From NCBI GenBank assembly GCA_045837725.1, contig JBEWZL010000260.1, forward strand, positions 372,001 to 436,000: a DNA stretch of 64,000 nucleotides. Reading direction: 5' to 3'. This stretch comes from Vermamoeba vermiformis (Eukaryota > Tubulinea > Echinamoebida). A program made the translations under genes and the position numbers. The notes below the pieces were generated by a model. It worked only from the letters and a program-made list of their open reading frames with translations, did not search any database and was not told where the DNA came from. Shown here piece by piece: positions 50,134 to 63,029 of the stretch (within the stretch, counting starts at the first letter, position 1; every line of letters begins with the position of its first letter).

Positions 50134-52037
50134 ATGTCATGGACACTAACATTATCGTTGATATTGCCTGCAATATTATTTGTGGCATTTATGCACCAAA
50201 CAATTCAGAAAATTAAAAAGTCAGCCTATGTTTATCCATCTGAAGCAGTAATTGATCAGACACTACCGCCGGTACGTATATATATAGTACTATATTATCG
50301 TATAATTTTTAAGCGTGAATTTGGATATTTTTTGTTTAACTGAAAAAGACCCGGATTCTAATTTTCAAATAAACTCGTAGGAAATTCTCGAAGAGGTGCT
50401 TATGAACTGTGATTATAAAACAATATTAGCATGCTCTTCAGTGAGTAAATATTGGTGTTATCACGCCAACAAGAAGCAGATCCGTGACGTAGTGTTTTCA
50501 AAAATGTAAGTAGATCGAGCTCAGAATTGAGTGTAAATTTGAAAGGTATATTAGTAGTAATATATTAACATACGTTATTTATAGTGGCCAATCACGCGCA
50601 ACTATTGAAGAATTGGGAGCAGATCTTAGAACACCTTTTGATTTAGCGAAGCTAAAATGGCTTAACTATCCCGTACGTCTATATATTTAATCTATTATTT
50701 CGGTATTAATACGGAAATTTCCTTATTTAGAAGGATTACAGTGCGCAATGGCACATCGAAGATAAACTTATTGCAGATCGACTTGGAAAAACGCTTATTG
50801 ATGCTGATTCAGCGAGCTTAGTCAAGTTAAAAGTAGCGCTAGGTGCTCCTGCATATGGACCTTATCATAACTCTGGAAATGCTTCAAAGTAAGCTCAAAT
50901 CCGGATTTGTAACGGCGCAACGCGAACTTTCCTACGCTCTAATATTCATATAGAATATATTTGTCGCTATATACTGTCCATATTAGCGATATTTAACTAA
51001 TATTTGCTTCGCAGGTATTTAGCCAAGCTGAGACTAGAAACTAGCCATCAGAACGACAAAGACTGGTTGTTCCGCAACAACGAGTCCAATTACTTTACAG
51101 TGCCCAAAGAGACTATTGCCCCGCATTGGCGATTTTCTGCTGGCAGCGTCGTAGAAATCATCGTGGATCTGCCCTATGTTCAGCAGCATTACTCGCAGTT
51201 CCCGTGCTTCTATAGCTATCGAGTTATGGACCCTGCGCCTAAGCTTGCCGGTAAGACTAAGTATACATATTTATTTAAATACTCTATTATATCCTTATTC
51301 ATATTTATTGTCGTTTTTAAGTGGATGCGCAAAAACTCATTTTTAATTTTTTTTAAGGGCTTATTAGACTTAATACGAATTTATTGTATATACTCTTCCT
51401 ATGGTACACGCCATGCGTATTAGTAGACTATTGGGCCAGCACTAATCCAAACAAATTTTGGGTCGATCTGCTCCTCAGTTTCATCGGCGCAGCAGGACAA
51501 GGATTTATTGGCTCAATTGTTATATGGGACCACGTGAACGAGCCCAATTATAGGAAAAGAGCAGCAGCGATATTTTTACCAGCAGTATTATTCACTATTG
51601 GCCTATTATTTATTTTTTCAAGTTGGGCCCGCGAAGTTTTTTATTTGACTGCATTAGTGGCTGGCTGCTTTATTTATTCGGGACTAGCGCACGATTATTA
51701 TAAGAAGGAGGGATTTGAATTTAGAATGTTCGTATTATTTGTGGCCTATTGTCTGGTCTTGACGATGAACGATTGGCGACTGACAGTGGATGCGTTCAAA
51801 TCTGGTGCAATTTTGTTCACTTTCATTAGAAACTTTGTGCTATATGCAGCGATAGTATTATTTGCTATTATAATCAACTTCTTGCGTCATTGCGCGCAAA
51901 ACTTAAAGCTGGATGTAGCGGCACTGATCAGATGGGAGAAGAGCACTATCGAATTTCTCGCTTGGAATACTGTATCTGTTCTATTTGTAACATTGTATGG
52001 TCCACTAACCTCTCGGTTTATTAAAGAAAGCTACTAA
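50134..52037 (+). CDS. F-box-like multi-pass membrane protein
   Basis: Exons 50134..50271, 50381..50505, 50585..50672, 50731..50888, 51015..51250 and 51358..52037 encode 474 residues. A hydrophobic N-terminal anchor (residues 5-22) is followed by an F-box-like segment (LPPEILEEVLMNCDYKTILA, then SSVSKYWCYH). A soluble middle part follows (HWRFSAGSVVEIIVDLPYVQ). From about residue 250 there are six or seven membrane helices. F-box plus membrane domain in one protein is uncommon. A membrane-attached ubiquitin-ligase adaptor is a possible reading, with no direct support. The last intron uses an AAG acceptor (51357), which keeps the frame. Confidence 0.75.
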
Positions 52038-52127
52038 ACTGAAAAATTAAAACGAGAAGCAGATCCCATTTCTTATTTTCAAATTTTAAGTTATTATCTA
52101 CACATTTACATGTCTTTGCTAGGCTCA

Positions 52128-52509
52128 TTAATTGCTTCCAGCGACACAGTTATCTTCAACTGAAACTGATGTGTCACTTTCTTTGGATTCACACTCTTCT
52201 GCTGGAGGCTGTACTTGTTGTAATTCCATGCTAATTGGTTGTAACTCTGGGGGCTTGTATACCAGGTTGGTGCTCTTGTTGTGGTGCTACCTCCAAGGGA
52301 CTTGGTGATCCCACATTGAGATCAATATAGATGTCAAAGTCTTTTTTTCGATAACACCGTTGACACCAAAACCAAGGTAGTTTTCTCTTTTCTTTTGGGG
52401 GTGGTGGAGGTACTTCATCCTTTCTAGCATCAGGAAAATGATAAAAAAAATCTGTTTTCTTAAGGCGGCACACTACACAAAATTTCTTGGTTTTGCGCTT
52501 GTAATTCAT
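52128..52509 (-). CDS. Small protein with two CxxC pairs (zinc-ribbon-like)
   Basis: The certain part is an ATG frame from 52509. It encodes two CxxC knuckles (KKFCVVCRLKKTDFF and FWCQRCYRKKDF) separated by a proline-rich basic loop, a pattern that usually binds one zinc ion. Unspliced, the frame ends at 52231 (92 residues). Removing a 37-nt GT-AG intron at 52254..52290 joins it in frame to a Gln/Pro/Ser-rich tail ending at 52128 (114 residues), whose composition looks coding. I prefer the spliced model but cannot prove it. Function is unknown; nucleic-acid or protein binding is an inference. Confidence 0.55.
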
Positions 52510-53485
52510 CTTGAGAGTGAATATTATGCAACTAGGAAGCTTGTAAAGCTGTTGAACACAATTATTATAAATTACTCGGGTACGGATTTGTTTTGCTTAC
52601 GTACGTACTTGGGCAATATCTTTGTGATGAATGAGTTGGGTCCTGTGCCTCTATGTATCTGTGATAAGGCAGTGCATAACTAGAATAATTTGGTTAGTTA
52701 GTACCACAATTAATTGTCTTTCAGGCAAGTAAAGATCTGAAAAAATTGCCGGCATTTCATATTTTCAGGTGTCAAAGTTGTAAAATTAGGAGTCAATAAT
52801 TGCATTATGGGTGCAGAAGCCAAGAGAATTATCTCCCAACGTAGCAGGTCTAAATTGCCGAATTTTTTGAATTTTTAAATTAAGTAATATTAAATCTGCT
52901 GCAACCAAAGATATTCTTGGTAGCCAAAGTTATTATATTTTATGATCGGTGGTGAATAATTTAATTTTGCACCAGCACTTTAAATTGTATTTATGTTCAT
53001 ACCTTTTTGTTTAATTATTTAATGAGACACGCGTTGGTTTTTATCAATACCAATGCCGTGGTTTATAATGAAATTCTGCAGGCTCCTCTTCTCGCTAGTG
53101 TTCTATGTATTTATTTAATCGTATATTCGTTGATCGTACGCAACTCTGCATCTGGGTTGCATTCCATCATAATCCAATCGAGGTATGCAGACAGTCTGTG
53201 GACAGTCTATCCGAACACGAGAGAAAAAACCAAAAAACCCTTGGCCAAAAAAATCGGCCACCAATCCTGGGCCAAAATAAACGCACATCGGCCATAATGA
53301 ACACCACCGCTCAAACGCTGCAAAGCAACTTCGGAGATTAAAGGCAGACCGAGTGGCGCAAATAACGCCGTATGTATTTGTTAAGGAAGATCGTTACTGA
53401 CAAATATTACGCACGTGTCATACCATTAATAATAAATAATTTATCTCTGATTATTCGAGACTACTGTACATTTTCATATTGCTAT
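52510..53485. other. Intergenic region, about 980 bases
   Basis: It contains AT-rich stretches and an open + strand frame from about 53022 to 53297 with a hydrophobic N-terminal part, but no splice-consistent continuation or known motif. I do not call a gene. The promoter of the small Cys-pair gene and the 3' end of the heptahelical gene lie at its edges. Confidence 0.45.
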
Positions 53486-55544
53486 TTACAGACGGGCCGA
53501 TTGGATGTGGATGCTCTCACGTTTGCTTTCCATCGGTGCCAAACTCGTCGCACTAGCAGCAGTGCCGCTTGAAAATTTGTTGCTAGATCCCGAGGACTTG
53601 CCAGTAGGCGCTTGAAACGCGAGAATGTTCATCACTGACGCGGCACAGATCGCGGTCCAAAGTGCGTAGAACACGATCAAATAAGCTAAATAGCGCCACA
53701 GTTAATATACATATAAAACTCACTATTAGATTGAATATTATGAATACGCGTATGCACGTACATGTGGGATAATAAGCGATGCCAGACACGAACAAAATTG
53801 CAAACACGACGAACGAGAGCAAGAAGCCAGCACTGACGAGGATCTTAATAGTGCTCTAACAGGCATGGAACAAAGAGGTTAGTTTAGGCCTATCGAGTAG
53901 TACTAACAAGTAGCTTACCTGTCGCAATCTGACAACGCGGCCGAGATTTTTACTTCGGTTCAATCGCTTGAGCAACTTGGCGCCAGTCACAATGTAGAAC
54001 GCAGTCATGCCCACGATCACCAACAAGTATGCAACGGCTGCGCGAAGAGACTGTTAAGACTTGCCATTGATATCGTAATGAAGATAGGCAGTACTTGCCA
54101 GTCACTAATGGCAGTTGACTTAATGTCGTGAAACTGCGCAAGAGAATGCGAATGATTTGCAGCGCAAGCAGTGCACCTGAAAGAATGAAGAACGGAATGC
54201 GCATCTTGGTGATGAAGGCGTGCACGACCACCGAGGACTTGGTCATCATTTCGTGCCAGTACAATGTGAACAGCATGAACGAGGATAGTGCAAAGGGGAA
54301 CGAGAGCTCGCCGAATGCAACGGACACTGGCTCGGGGTACAAATTGTTGGATACCATTGGATCGATCGCCAGTACAAGTCGGACTGCGAAAATTAAAAAA
54401 ATTAGAATTGAATTGAGGCGCGTAACAATTTTAAAATCTAATCATTGCCAAATCAAAAAACGACTTTAGGTTGTAACGGATCCATAGTTGTTTTTTGGCG
54501 CCAGAAAAATCGTAAATTATACTTACTTGCGTTAGACAGGATCTCAATGAGTAGAACGTAAACCGATATTGAGCTCCGTACTTTTCCATAATATTTCAAA
54601 AAGCTATGAAGTTTCCAACTGGCAAGACCAATGTTGACCGCGCAAAACGCAGCAAGGAACGCTATTTGACGAATTTTATGATTAGGCAAAGATCCTTAGA
54701 ATTAGTCATGAATATATAATAATATTACCTTGCCAGACGTAGTTTCCCGGTGATTCAAGAACGGTTTGCCATTCATTAACGGATTCTCGAGTTACGGAGG
54801 TTAGATCAAGTTCAGAACGAAAATGAATCAACTGTATTTACCATTAGGCAATATAGTCACATTTGCGTAGTCTCCTTTGTTAAACAGCCAGAAGAAAGTT
54901 CGTCCATCCAAAAGTCCAAGTTCAAAGACCGGGATTATGATTTGATCTCTAGCGGCCTTACTATTCCAACGATATCTTAAATAACCAGGAGTATCTAAGA
55001 AAAACTTTTAGTTACCATTGTTGTAAATTTATACTTAAAACAGATCCTGTCATTCGTCAAATGCAGATGCAATTCTGATTGAATGGGGCGGTGAACTGCT
55101 GAAGGTCGCGGATGAGACTATACTTACAGTAGGTAGGAGTAGCATATATGACAGCTACAGCGCCGTTGTTCTGAGCTGCGAGGATCTGCTCGTCGATCGG
55201 CAAGTTTGCCTTGCTTACGTAAACTGCTCCCGCAACGTTGTTAATATCATCTGATAGACTGTCTACATTCAATGCCTCAACGATGAGTTCTCCTTGTGTT
55301 CCTGATGAAGAGCATCAATAATCGGGAACAATCAAAGCGATGGAGAAATAAACTTAAATCGCACTGAAACGTTCTAATTTACTGATTAATGACATTTTCT
55401 ATACGTACCTATATAGATTATCTGAATGCTCGTTAACTCGAGCTGAGTACTATTTTTAGTCTGGATGAGCAGGTTTGAAGCGGCTAGGCTGCAGTGTCCT
55501 AGCACCAATATAGCCACGCATAGTATTAATTGCCTTAGTCTCAT
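53486..55544 (-). CDS. PA-domain heptahelical membrane protein, copy A
   Basis: Minus-strand exons 55409..55544, 55128..55301, 54842..54994, 54729..54785, 54527..54694, 54099..54383, 53919..54037, 53762..53855 and 53486..53685 encode 461 residues. A signal peptide (about 25 residues) leads an extracellular part with a protease-associated (PA)-like fold: VAGAVYVSKANLPIDEQILA, then NNGAVAVIYA, then IIIPVFELG. Seven hydrophobic helices follow (FALSSFMLFTLYWHEMM, then MRIPFFILSGALLALQIIR) and resemble THH1/TOM1/TOM3-type or orphan-receptor membrane domains. The cytosolic tail is Ser-rich. A receptor or sorting-receptor role is inferred. The paralogue at 58056..59925 has identical intron positions. 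Intron 54038..54098 has a GC donor where the paralogue has GT. Confidence 0.83.
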
Positions 55545-56716
55545 GATTAGTTCGATTCTTTCGAAAGAAAGTCAGTTCGTTAGTTAGAGTCACCGGCCAG
55601 GATCTAAGTCCACTTACATTCACTAACGAAAGATGTCTTAGTAGGTGCGAGTTGGTTCGGTTGTCGATATCGATGGACCAGCTCTGTTGCTCTTGTTCGT
55701 TGCGAACACTCGAATGTCCCGAAGACGTGACACGCAGTCTTGTTGTTACGCGTCAAAAATAGGCAAGACCGGACTTGGTGTGAGTCGGCAGCAATTCTCT
55801 TTTCAGTGGTCTTTGTGCTCAAAGACTAGTAATGACGAGCACAAGTAAGAATTAAATGACAATAGGACGTTACTGAGCTTATTAAGTGACAATAGGTGCA
55901 CAATATCTCGCCAAACCAGATCTACTACTATAAATGGTAAAAAGCGCTGAAGAAACACCGTATTGACGGCAAAAATAAACGTTGTCAATGTAATTAAATA
56001 GGGCACGGAAAGAATAACGGCTATAATTAGCGTTGATTGATAATTTCGAGGTCAATTTTGAAAACGAAGAAAAAAACGCAACACGCCAAGTGGAAGTTGC
56101 GTTGCCTCGAAAGTAATTATGAAAGTAATTAGGTAATAATATGTAATATTGCAAATATACAGCTGTAGCGATACTTTTAATCAAAGACGAAATTAATCCG
56201 GATTTGAAACAGGTAATAATAATTAAGGATTACTGCAGTAATTAGCGCAGTAAATTTTCAAAAACTTAAACATAATTTATAATTGGTAAATAATAAATTT
56301 TAACGCACGTTACCGTTATCTCAGCACATCACATCAACTGGGTGGGTTTAACAAAACTTGAGGCCTTGCTAGCGAAACTCTTCTCTCGCTCAATTGCTCA
56401 CCTCACTTGACCACAGTGTTGTTGCCTTCGATCTGGTTGGCCTTTCCCGAGTATCAAGCTGAAACCAACAACGAGATGCATCATCGTGAAGCATTGAAAA
56501 CGAACAAATAAGAAATATCCTCGGTGAATTTACTAATTTTCGTGTGCTCTTCCGTCGGCAAATATTGGAACAGTTTGAAATGACCCGCAGACTTATTTTG
56601 GCAAAGGACTTACCACGTGGATCCGACGTTAAAAAAACTCCGAGATACATAGATTAAACAAAATCTTTAAATTGTTGTCATCACCACGTACAACGCACCT
56701 ACTACCTACAATAGCC
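55545..56716. other. Intergenic region between divergent heptahelical and SDR genes
   Basis: About 1.2 kb with moderately long chance frames on the minus strand. None has splice-supported extension or known motifs. It must carry both promoters. No repeat or RNA gene was seen. Confidence 0.45.
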
Positions 56717-57900
56717 ATGCAGAACTCTAAAGTCGCCATCGTCACTGGCTCCAACTGCGGATTAGGCCTCGCGACAGCAACATCTTTGTGGAAGGATCAC
56801 CACTGCCACGTTGTCATCGCTTGCAGGGACGAGAAGAAAGCTCAAGAGGCTATTAAGACCATCTGCGGTAGCGAAGGTCACGAGCGACTTGAATTTATTC
56901 AGCTCGATCTCTCTAGCTTGGAGTCCGTCAACAAATTCGCCGAAAATTTCAACGCTAAGCATAAACACTTGGACGTATTAATCAACAATGCTGGTGTGGT
57001 AAGTATTTACAACTTAAGCTTGAATTATTTTTCTTAAGACTTTTAGTTCGCATCAAAACTTGAGAAGACTGGCGACGGCTTTGAAAAGATGTTCCAAGTG
57101 AACTACTTGGGCCACTTTTTGCTTACTAGTAAGTAAAGGCGAGTAAGGTAAATTAGGAAATCCTCTAATCACGATCTACTCTTGCAGATCGCTTGCTCGG
57201 CGCATTAAAGCGCAGTCCAAGCACAGCACGTATAATTAACATTGGTAGCAACGCATACAAATGTAAGTTTCTTTAATTGTCGCGAGACTTTCCTTATAAG
57301 GCAAAAGTAATTTAACTGTTTAATTGCAGTCGCACATCCGACCGCTGTGGATGAAATACCCGTTAAAGTTGAGAAAGAAAAGAGTTTATGGACCATTACT
57401 TCATTGAAGCTCTACGGCAGCAGCAAGCTCTGCAATTTGTGGTTCTCGATCGCCCTACGAAAAAAACTCGAAGAACAAGGTACGCTACAAAACACTTACT
57501 ACGACAGAAAGTGAATATTAAAGAGCTCTAATATAGGCATCAACAATATAACCATCGCTACGATGCATCCAGGCGCTGTTAAAACGGAACTTGGTCGGGA
57601 AGGCTCTCCGGCTATGCGACCGATTATGAATCTGATTTACAAGCTCTTTTTTATCTCTCCTATTGAAGGTAAGCAAAGTAATATCATAGGAGACGTACTT
57701 CTTCATGCTTACTCTTATGTTTAGCTGCTAAACCTACCGTCAATGTCGCGATGGCAGCGCCAACGGATTTGAGAACGGGCCAGTACTGGGACACGAACAA
57801 AGTGGTGCCTATTACTAAGCAAGCTGATAGTCTTCCTAATGCATTGAAGTTATGGGACAAATCGGTCGAGATGCTCGCTAGCAAGGGCTACACTTTGTAA
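56717..57900 (+). CDS. Short-chain dehydrogenase/reductase, retinol-dehydrogenase/WWOX-like
   Basis: Exons 56717..56998, 57047..57128, 57188..57262, 57330..57479, 57537..57668 and 57725..57900 encode 298 residues. Classical SDR motifs are complete: VAIVTGSNCGLGLAT (cofactor turn), CRDEKKA (NADP-type arginine), DVLINNAG, the serine in INIGSNAYK, and the catalytic YGSSK, followed by HPGAVKTEL. The closest known groups are retinol dehydrogenases and WWOX-like SDRs. The substrate is unknown, with lipids or steroids most likely. The gene sits between the two PA-heptahelical paralogues, which point away from each other in the duplication. Confidence 0.9.
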
Positions 57901-58055
57901 CAGCAGATCTGCCATTCTTTTCTATTCTAATCTATTTAATTTTTTCATAATTTACCTATATAAACAACAAAATTATTATTAATTGTTTTTACGAGATTTC
58001 AGAATCGGAATTGAATAAAACGTTCAAATATAATATATATTTACATTTATTTTAC

Positions 58056-59925
58056 TTAATTATCTGGTCTAACACTTGAAGTAGTAATACTGTTTTTTCG
58101 TTCGTGCAAACTGGTGTTAGTTCTACTTGATCCAGAAGCCGACGAATGTTTCGAAGGCAATTCGAAGGCTAGGATCGCCATAATAGAGATGGCATTTAAT
58201 AATAATTGCAGAAAATACCATACGAGTACAAATGCTGATTAAATATTAGCTATGGAATCTACTCAAATGCCTGTAACTTACCGAGCGGAGTTTTGTAAGC
58301 AATTTTAGCGACGAACAGAATGACCACGATAACGAATCCTACAAGCATACCGCCACAAATAAGAATACGAATGGTACTCTAAAGAAGAAAAGTCAATTAT
58401 TGAATTAGTATTAAGGCTTCTTACCTTTCGTAAATTGACGGCACGACCAAGATTTTTGCTTTTGTTCAGTCTGATCAATAACTTTGTGCCAGTAATTCCA
58501 TAGAAGACTAACAGTCCAGTTATTACGACCAAATAGATAGCCGCTACATTCAAAGTTAGACCAGGCTCGTATAAAATTTATATAGACTTACCTGTGACGG
58601 TGGTAAAGCTATCGAATGGCGAAGTATTTCTTATGATGGTACGCGTGATTTGCAAGCATACTAGGAATGCACTGAGCACGAAGAACGGAATTTTCATCTT
58701 CACCATAAATGGATGAACCACCACAGTTGAACTAGTCATCATTTCGTGCCAATACAGCGTGAACAGTAAGTACGAGGCTATCGAGAAAGGCCACGAGAGC
58801 TCGAGTAGTGCAGCGTATGCTTGTTCCGTGTACAAGCCAAACGTGCCAAAGGGGTCAACGAAGGCAGCTAACCTGACTGGAAAAATCAAATAAACATTTT
58901 GAGTGCGTGTGACTCAAAGGGTACATCCATAAGACTTACTTAGATTCGATATGAGCTCTATCGAAAGCACCACGAGAGATACTGAGGCTCTAAATCCTCC
59001 GTAGTGTCGCAGAAAAATTGACATTTTCCACGAGCAAAGTACCAAGTTCGCGATACAAAATAGACCTAAAGAGACTATCGATACCGTTAGTTTAATGTAA
59101 AAGGTTTAATAGGCAACGTACTCGGCCATAAATAGTATGCAGGACTACTAAACACTTCGTCCCAAGGATTCTCATTGCCTGTAAAGTTGACCAGATCAAA
59201 AAAATGACATTTAACGTTTTGGAGGCTAGCTCTCGAACGTACCAGTAGGAAGAATAGTAGCATTTACGATTTGATTATTTTGAACAAATGACCATAGTTT
59301 TTGACCATCTATAATTGGCACTTCAAAAACTGGGATCTTGATCTCGCGGACAGCTTGTCTATCATTGATTCGACTTCTTAAATAGCCTCCAACATCTATA
59401 ATAAATTTGGTCATTAATAATTGCGCTTAAAAGGTCTTTAAGAGACTTGCAATAAAGCGGCGAAATGTAAATAACGGCTCTGGCTCCAGATTGTTGAACT
59501 TGAAACGCTATTTCATCGATAGCCAAAGGACTTTTAATAACATATATTCGATCGGTAACTTGAGTCGTATCTGATGTAACTTCAAGCGAGATCGGTTCAG
59601 CCAAAAGTTCCTTCGAGGTTCCTAATGAATAATTAATTATCGGATATCGATGATCCTATGAATAAAGATATATAATATTATTTCATAGCCTTATTACTGT
59701 TTTTATACTTGATTTTACAAACGTCGCGACCGAAGTCTTGCATCGTATTTAACTCTTCTATTGTAATTAAAATAATAACATACCAATATAAATAATTTCT
59801 ACGCTTTCTATCTCTACTTGCGTGCCGTTATTGAGTTGAACAACAATCGTGGCTTCGATCTGAAACGTTACGAGCGCAATTAATCCAAAGTAGATTAAAA
59901 GCTGTAGATATCCTCTCCGTAGCAT
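58056..59925 (-). CDS. PA-domain heptahelical membrane protein, copy B
   Basis: Minus-strand exons 59784..59925, 59451..59621, 59243..59395, 59122..59178, 58940..59065, 58592..58876, 58425..58543, 58282..58378 and 58056..58234 encode 442 residues. A signal peptide is followed by a PA-like extracellular part (VTDRIYVIKSPLAIDEIAFQ, then ARAVIYISP) and seven membrane helices with the same YWHEMM signature in helix 3 as copy A. All eight intron positions and phases match copy A, and exons of 153, 57, 285 and 119 bases are identical in length. The intron 59396..59450 has a GC donor where copy A has GT. The Ser/Thr-rich tail (SSASGSSRTNTS) is probably cytosolic. Confidence 0.83.
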
Positions 59926-60361
59926 TGTGTAAATATGGGTGCTACCTGTAATTATCCGAATTAATATTGAGATGTACATCCGTCGATCCTGTGTTAAATC
60001 ATACCAGATCTAGATCACCGCGCCACGAAGGAGAAGCTTGATGTATCGGTGGAGAAGGGTGCTGATACGTTCAAAGAAAAGACTAAAGTAAATTTCAAAG
60101 TCCAAACACGGGACCTCGGTTTACATTTATGACATTCAGGATACTTGCCATATTTGGAAATCTTGGAATTCTTGTTCAACTGCCAGAGTAGGTACCTGCA
60201 GCAATATAGTTGTCATAAACCATGCATATTTAGCCAATTCTCTTAACGCGTAGTGACACACTAAATGTTTCTGGCTGAATTCGAGCAAACATCAGATGCG
60301 GGTTCCCGAGCAACTCCAACTTCCGGATTTGGTATTATTTTTGCAGTATTTAATGAAGTTT
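59926..60361. other. Intergenic region with a possible coding remnant
   Basis: On the + strand at 60012-60085 a frame reads a charged peptide (EKLDVSVEKGADTFKEKTK). A GT donor follows, with a phase-matched acceptor at 60138 and a short second exon ending in a stop. There is no start codon, so it may be a gene fragment or chance. Confidence 0.3.
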
Positions 60362-63029
60362 TTATGTTTCATTAATCGCCGCTGCTAATACATCACGAAG
60401 TTTAACGAGATCTGCCTCACCAGTGTCTGTCTTGCAGGCATCGTAAGATTGGACCACAATGTTAATAAACTGTTGCGGGATATCGTATATAGCCTATAAT
60501 AATGTTGATACATTAATACCTGGGCTTATTAATTAAATTTTTTGTTGCTAGATCCAACGTACGTTACTCCACATTTTTCTGGCTTGCCAAACTAACACTC
60601 CAGGAATACTAAAGGCACCCTGTATAGCCTAATTATAATTCGTATTAATATAAGCTGTAGTCTATTCAATCATTCAGTGAAGTTTGTTGGATCTTACATC
60701 GGATCTGCCTGATTCGCTTTTGTGCCGATCAATAGACTCTAAATATCGTTTGCATTTTTCCATGGTCGATAATAAGTGCTCGTCTTCAGGTTGCGCAGGT
60801 TCACCAAGTTCTTCCATCTTATAAATATAGCTGTACATAAAATACGCCTGATCCGCGTCACCAGGCAAAGTCGCCTTGATCTGCGGTAAAATAAACGGAA
60901 ATTTTTCGAATTTGGACAAGCCCATCAGTTTCTATAAAAGAAAATAATCAGGTAAATTCAATTTCATCTGGTATTTGTTATCTTACGACGAATTCTAATG
61001 TCTTTGGCGCTATTGAATTAATTTTGTCGTGCATTTGTTCGAAGAAAAAATCCAAATAAAAATCATCTTTGACTTCTTCAGGGTCGCTGCTCGGCATTCG
61101 CGTTTTGATCTCTTGGTGGATCTTTTGTGCTTCTGCTAACTTGCCCAATATAATCATACTTTCTGCATAATATCTAAATATTACATTAGTCTCGTTGCCA
61201 AAACAATACTATTATATTCTGTCATATTATTAGTATTTTCGATGTTTCGGGTGTCAAAGTGTCATTTTGATTTTTTCACAGTCGCGTCAATAAAAATATC
61301 TAAACATCATTATAATGATTGTAATATCTAATTTAGGTATCATTGTTGCCTTATGTGGAATAATTCAACGACCGCAGATGAATTCTTACCTGTTGTTCAA
61401 TCTCCATGCCTTTCTCAGCGCACGTTCTTCTTGATTGACGTCCATATAAGCATCAATATAATCGTGCGATGATTGGTCCGTCGTCGAATTGAAATTTCTG
61501 TACCGTTCAGACTGTAATCTTGCGTCGATTTTTAGTCGCGTGACACGACACCTTTCGAGCTCAGAATTGATTCTGTTAATAGACTCTGCCAAGAACTGAT
61601 TCATGAACACTGCACGGCCCTGGTAGAGCCATACTTGGTGCACATCAGTAGTCGTCGATAAGTCCGTGATATCGGCTTCGAGGGCCTGTTTGTAGTGCTC
61701 ACTAGCCTCGTCGTAACGGCCAATATGTTGCAACACCCTAACGATACGATTATTAAATATGCATTATACAGACTAAAACAGCTATAATTGATTTCAACAT
61801 TACAAATTCGATTCGAGATCCGGCTGGGTAACTACTATTTCTTAAAATTTTAATATTTCAGTTCTTGATTGCTTACCAGCCCTTCAGTGAATGATAAGAG
61901 TCGCGTTGATTAGGATTAATTAACCCCGCTGCTTCAATCGTTTCTAACGCTTCGTCAAATCTTCGCTCGTCCGTCAATGCAAGCGTCAAATTATAGAACG
62001 CTCTGAATATGAAGCAGGTGAGTACCAAGACATTATTATTATTTATAAATACCTTATATGTTTAGGACATATTTCTATTGATTTTTTGTAATCGGCAATA
62101 GCGCCAGGCAGATCTTCTTTAAGATACTTCAAAAAGCCCATATTATTGTACGTGACGTGCAATCGAATGTAGTTAGGAAATCTAACTATTAAGTCATCTG
62201 TAGGATATATAATCAGTAATGTTATCAATAAATGAGATTAAAGTTTAATTTCCATTTTAGGTCCGGATGTAGAACTCATATTGTTACGCACCATAAATAG
62301 ATAATTCAGCTTCAATATTTCCTGAATGCTCTCGTTCTAAAAATCCTCGGAAATGTCGAAATCTTGGCTCGTTAGGACTTAATTCGATCGCTTTTTCGAC
62401 TTCCCTAACTGCGGCAGGAAAATTCTTTTTCATCCAATACTGCCGCGAATAAATAAAATGAAGGTAACCTGAATTAGGTGGCACTGTCTATAATGTTTTA
62501 ATGACATTAATAAGGGTTTGCTTGTTAGTTCAAAATTACCTTTTCGGTCCTGCGCAATTCTAACAATGCACAAACTTTTTGTTTCGAGCTGTAATAGCAA
62601 AAAGCACGTTCTTCTAATGCAATATAATCGTTTGGCCATAGAAATATAATTTTTGAGAGGAGTTCCTGAATTATTTTAAATTTTAATAAATTTCGACTTT
62701 ATAATTTCGCATTATTTCGATCTTGGTGAATGAAATTGAAATTTTATACATACCTTTGCAGTGGACCAATTTTGCTGATAAACCTCATTGAGGGCGGCCG
62801 AGAAAAGCATCGAGCGCTTCATGAAAAAAATTAATTAGTTCTAATTAATTAATTTTGCCGTATAACGTCATGTAAAACTCACCAAGCCTAATGTATTGTC
62901 TTTTATGACATTGAGCATCGTTTTTGAAGTGCATCCGAAATCGAATGCCTCGAGGCAACTTAGTAATTTACAGATCTGCACGTTTATCTCCTTCGGCAAA
63001 TCTTCTATTAAAGACTTTATAATATTCAT
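60362..63029 (-). CDS. F-box / tetratricopeptide repeat protein
   Basis: Minus-strand exons 62883..63029, 62754..62816, 62540..62665, 62292..62487, 62053..62197, 61877..62002, 61390..61737, 60987..61173, 60698..60931, 60563..60628 and 60362..60493 encode 589 residues. An N-terminal F-box-like segment (LPKEINVQICKLLSCLEAFD) precedes at least six TPR-like helix pairs (WMKKNFPAAVREVEKAIELS, LPGAIADYKKSIEICP, RRFDEALETIEAAGLINP, RYDEASEHYKQALEAD). TPRs are protein-interaction superhelices, so this is probably an adaptor. The C-terminal 150 residues are helical and unassigned. One acceptor is AAG (62817). Confidence 0.85.

Noticed and set aside
53007-53297. + strand frame with a hydrophobic segment
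   Set aside because: The frame begins at a TTG, the first ATG gives about 92 codons with a low-complexity end, and there is no homology or splice support.
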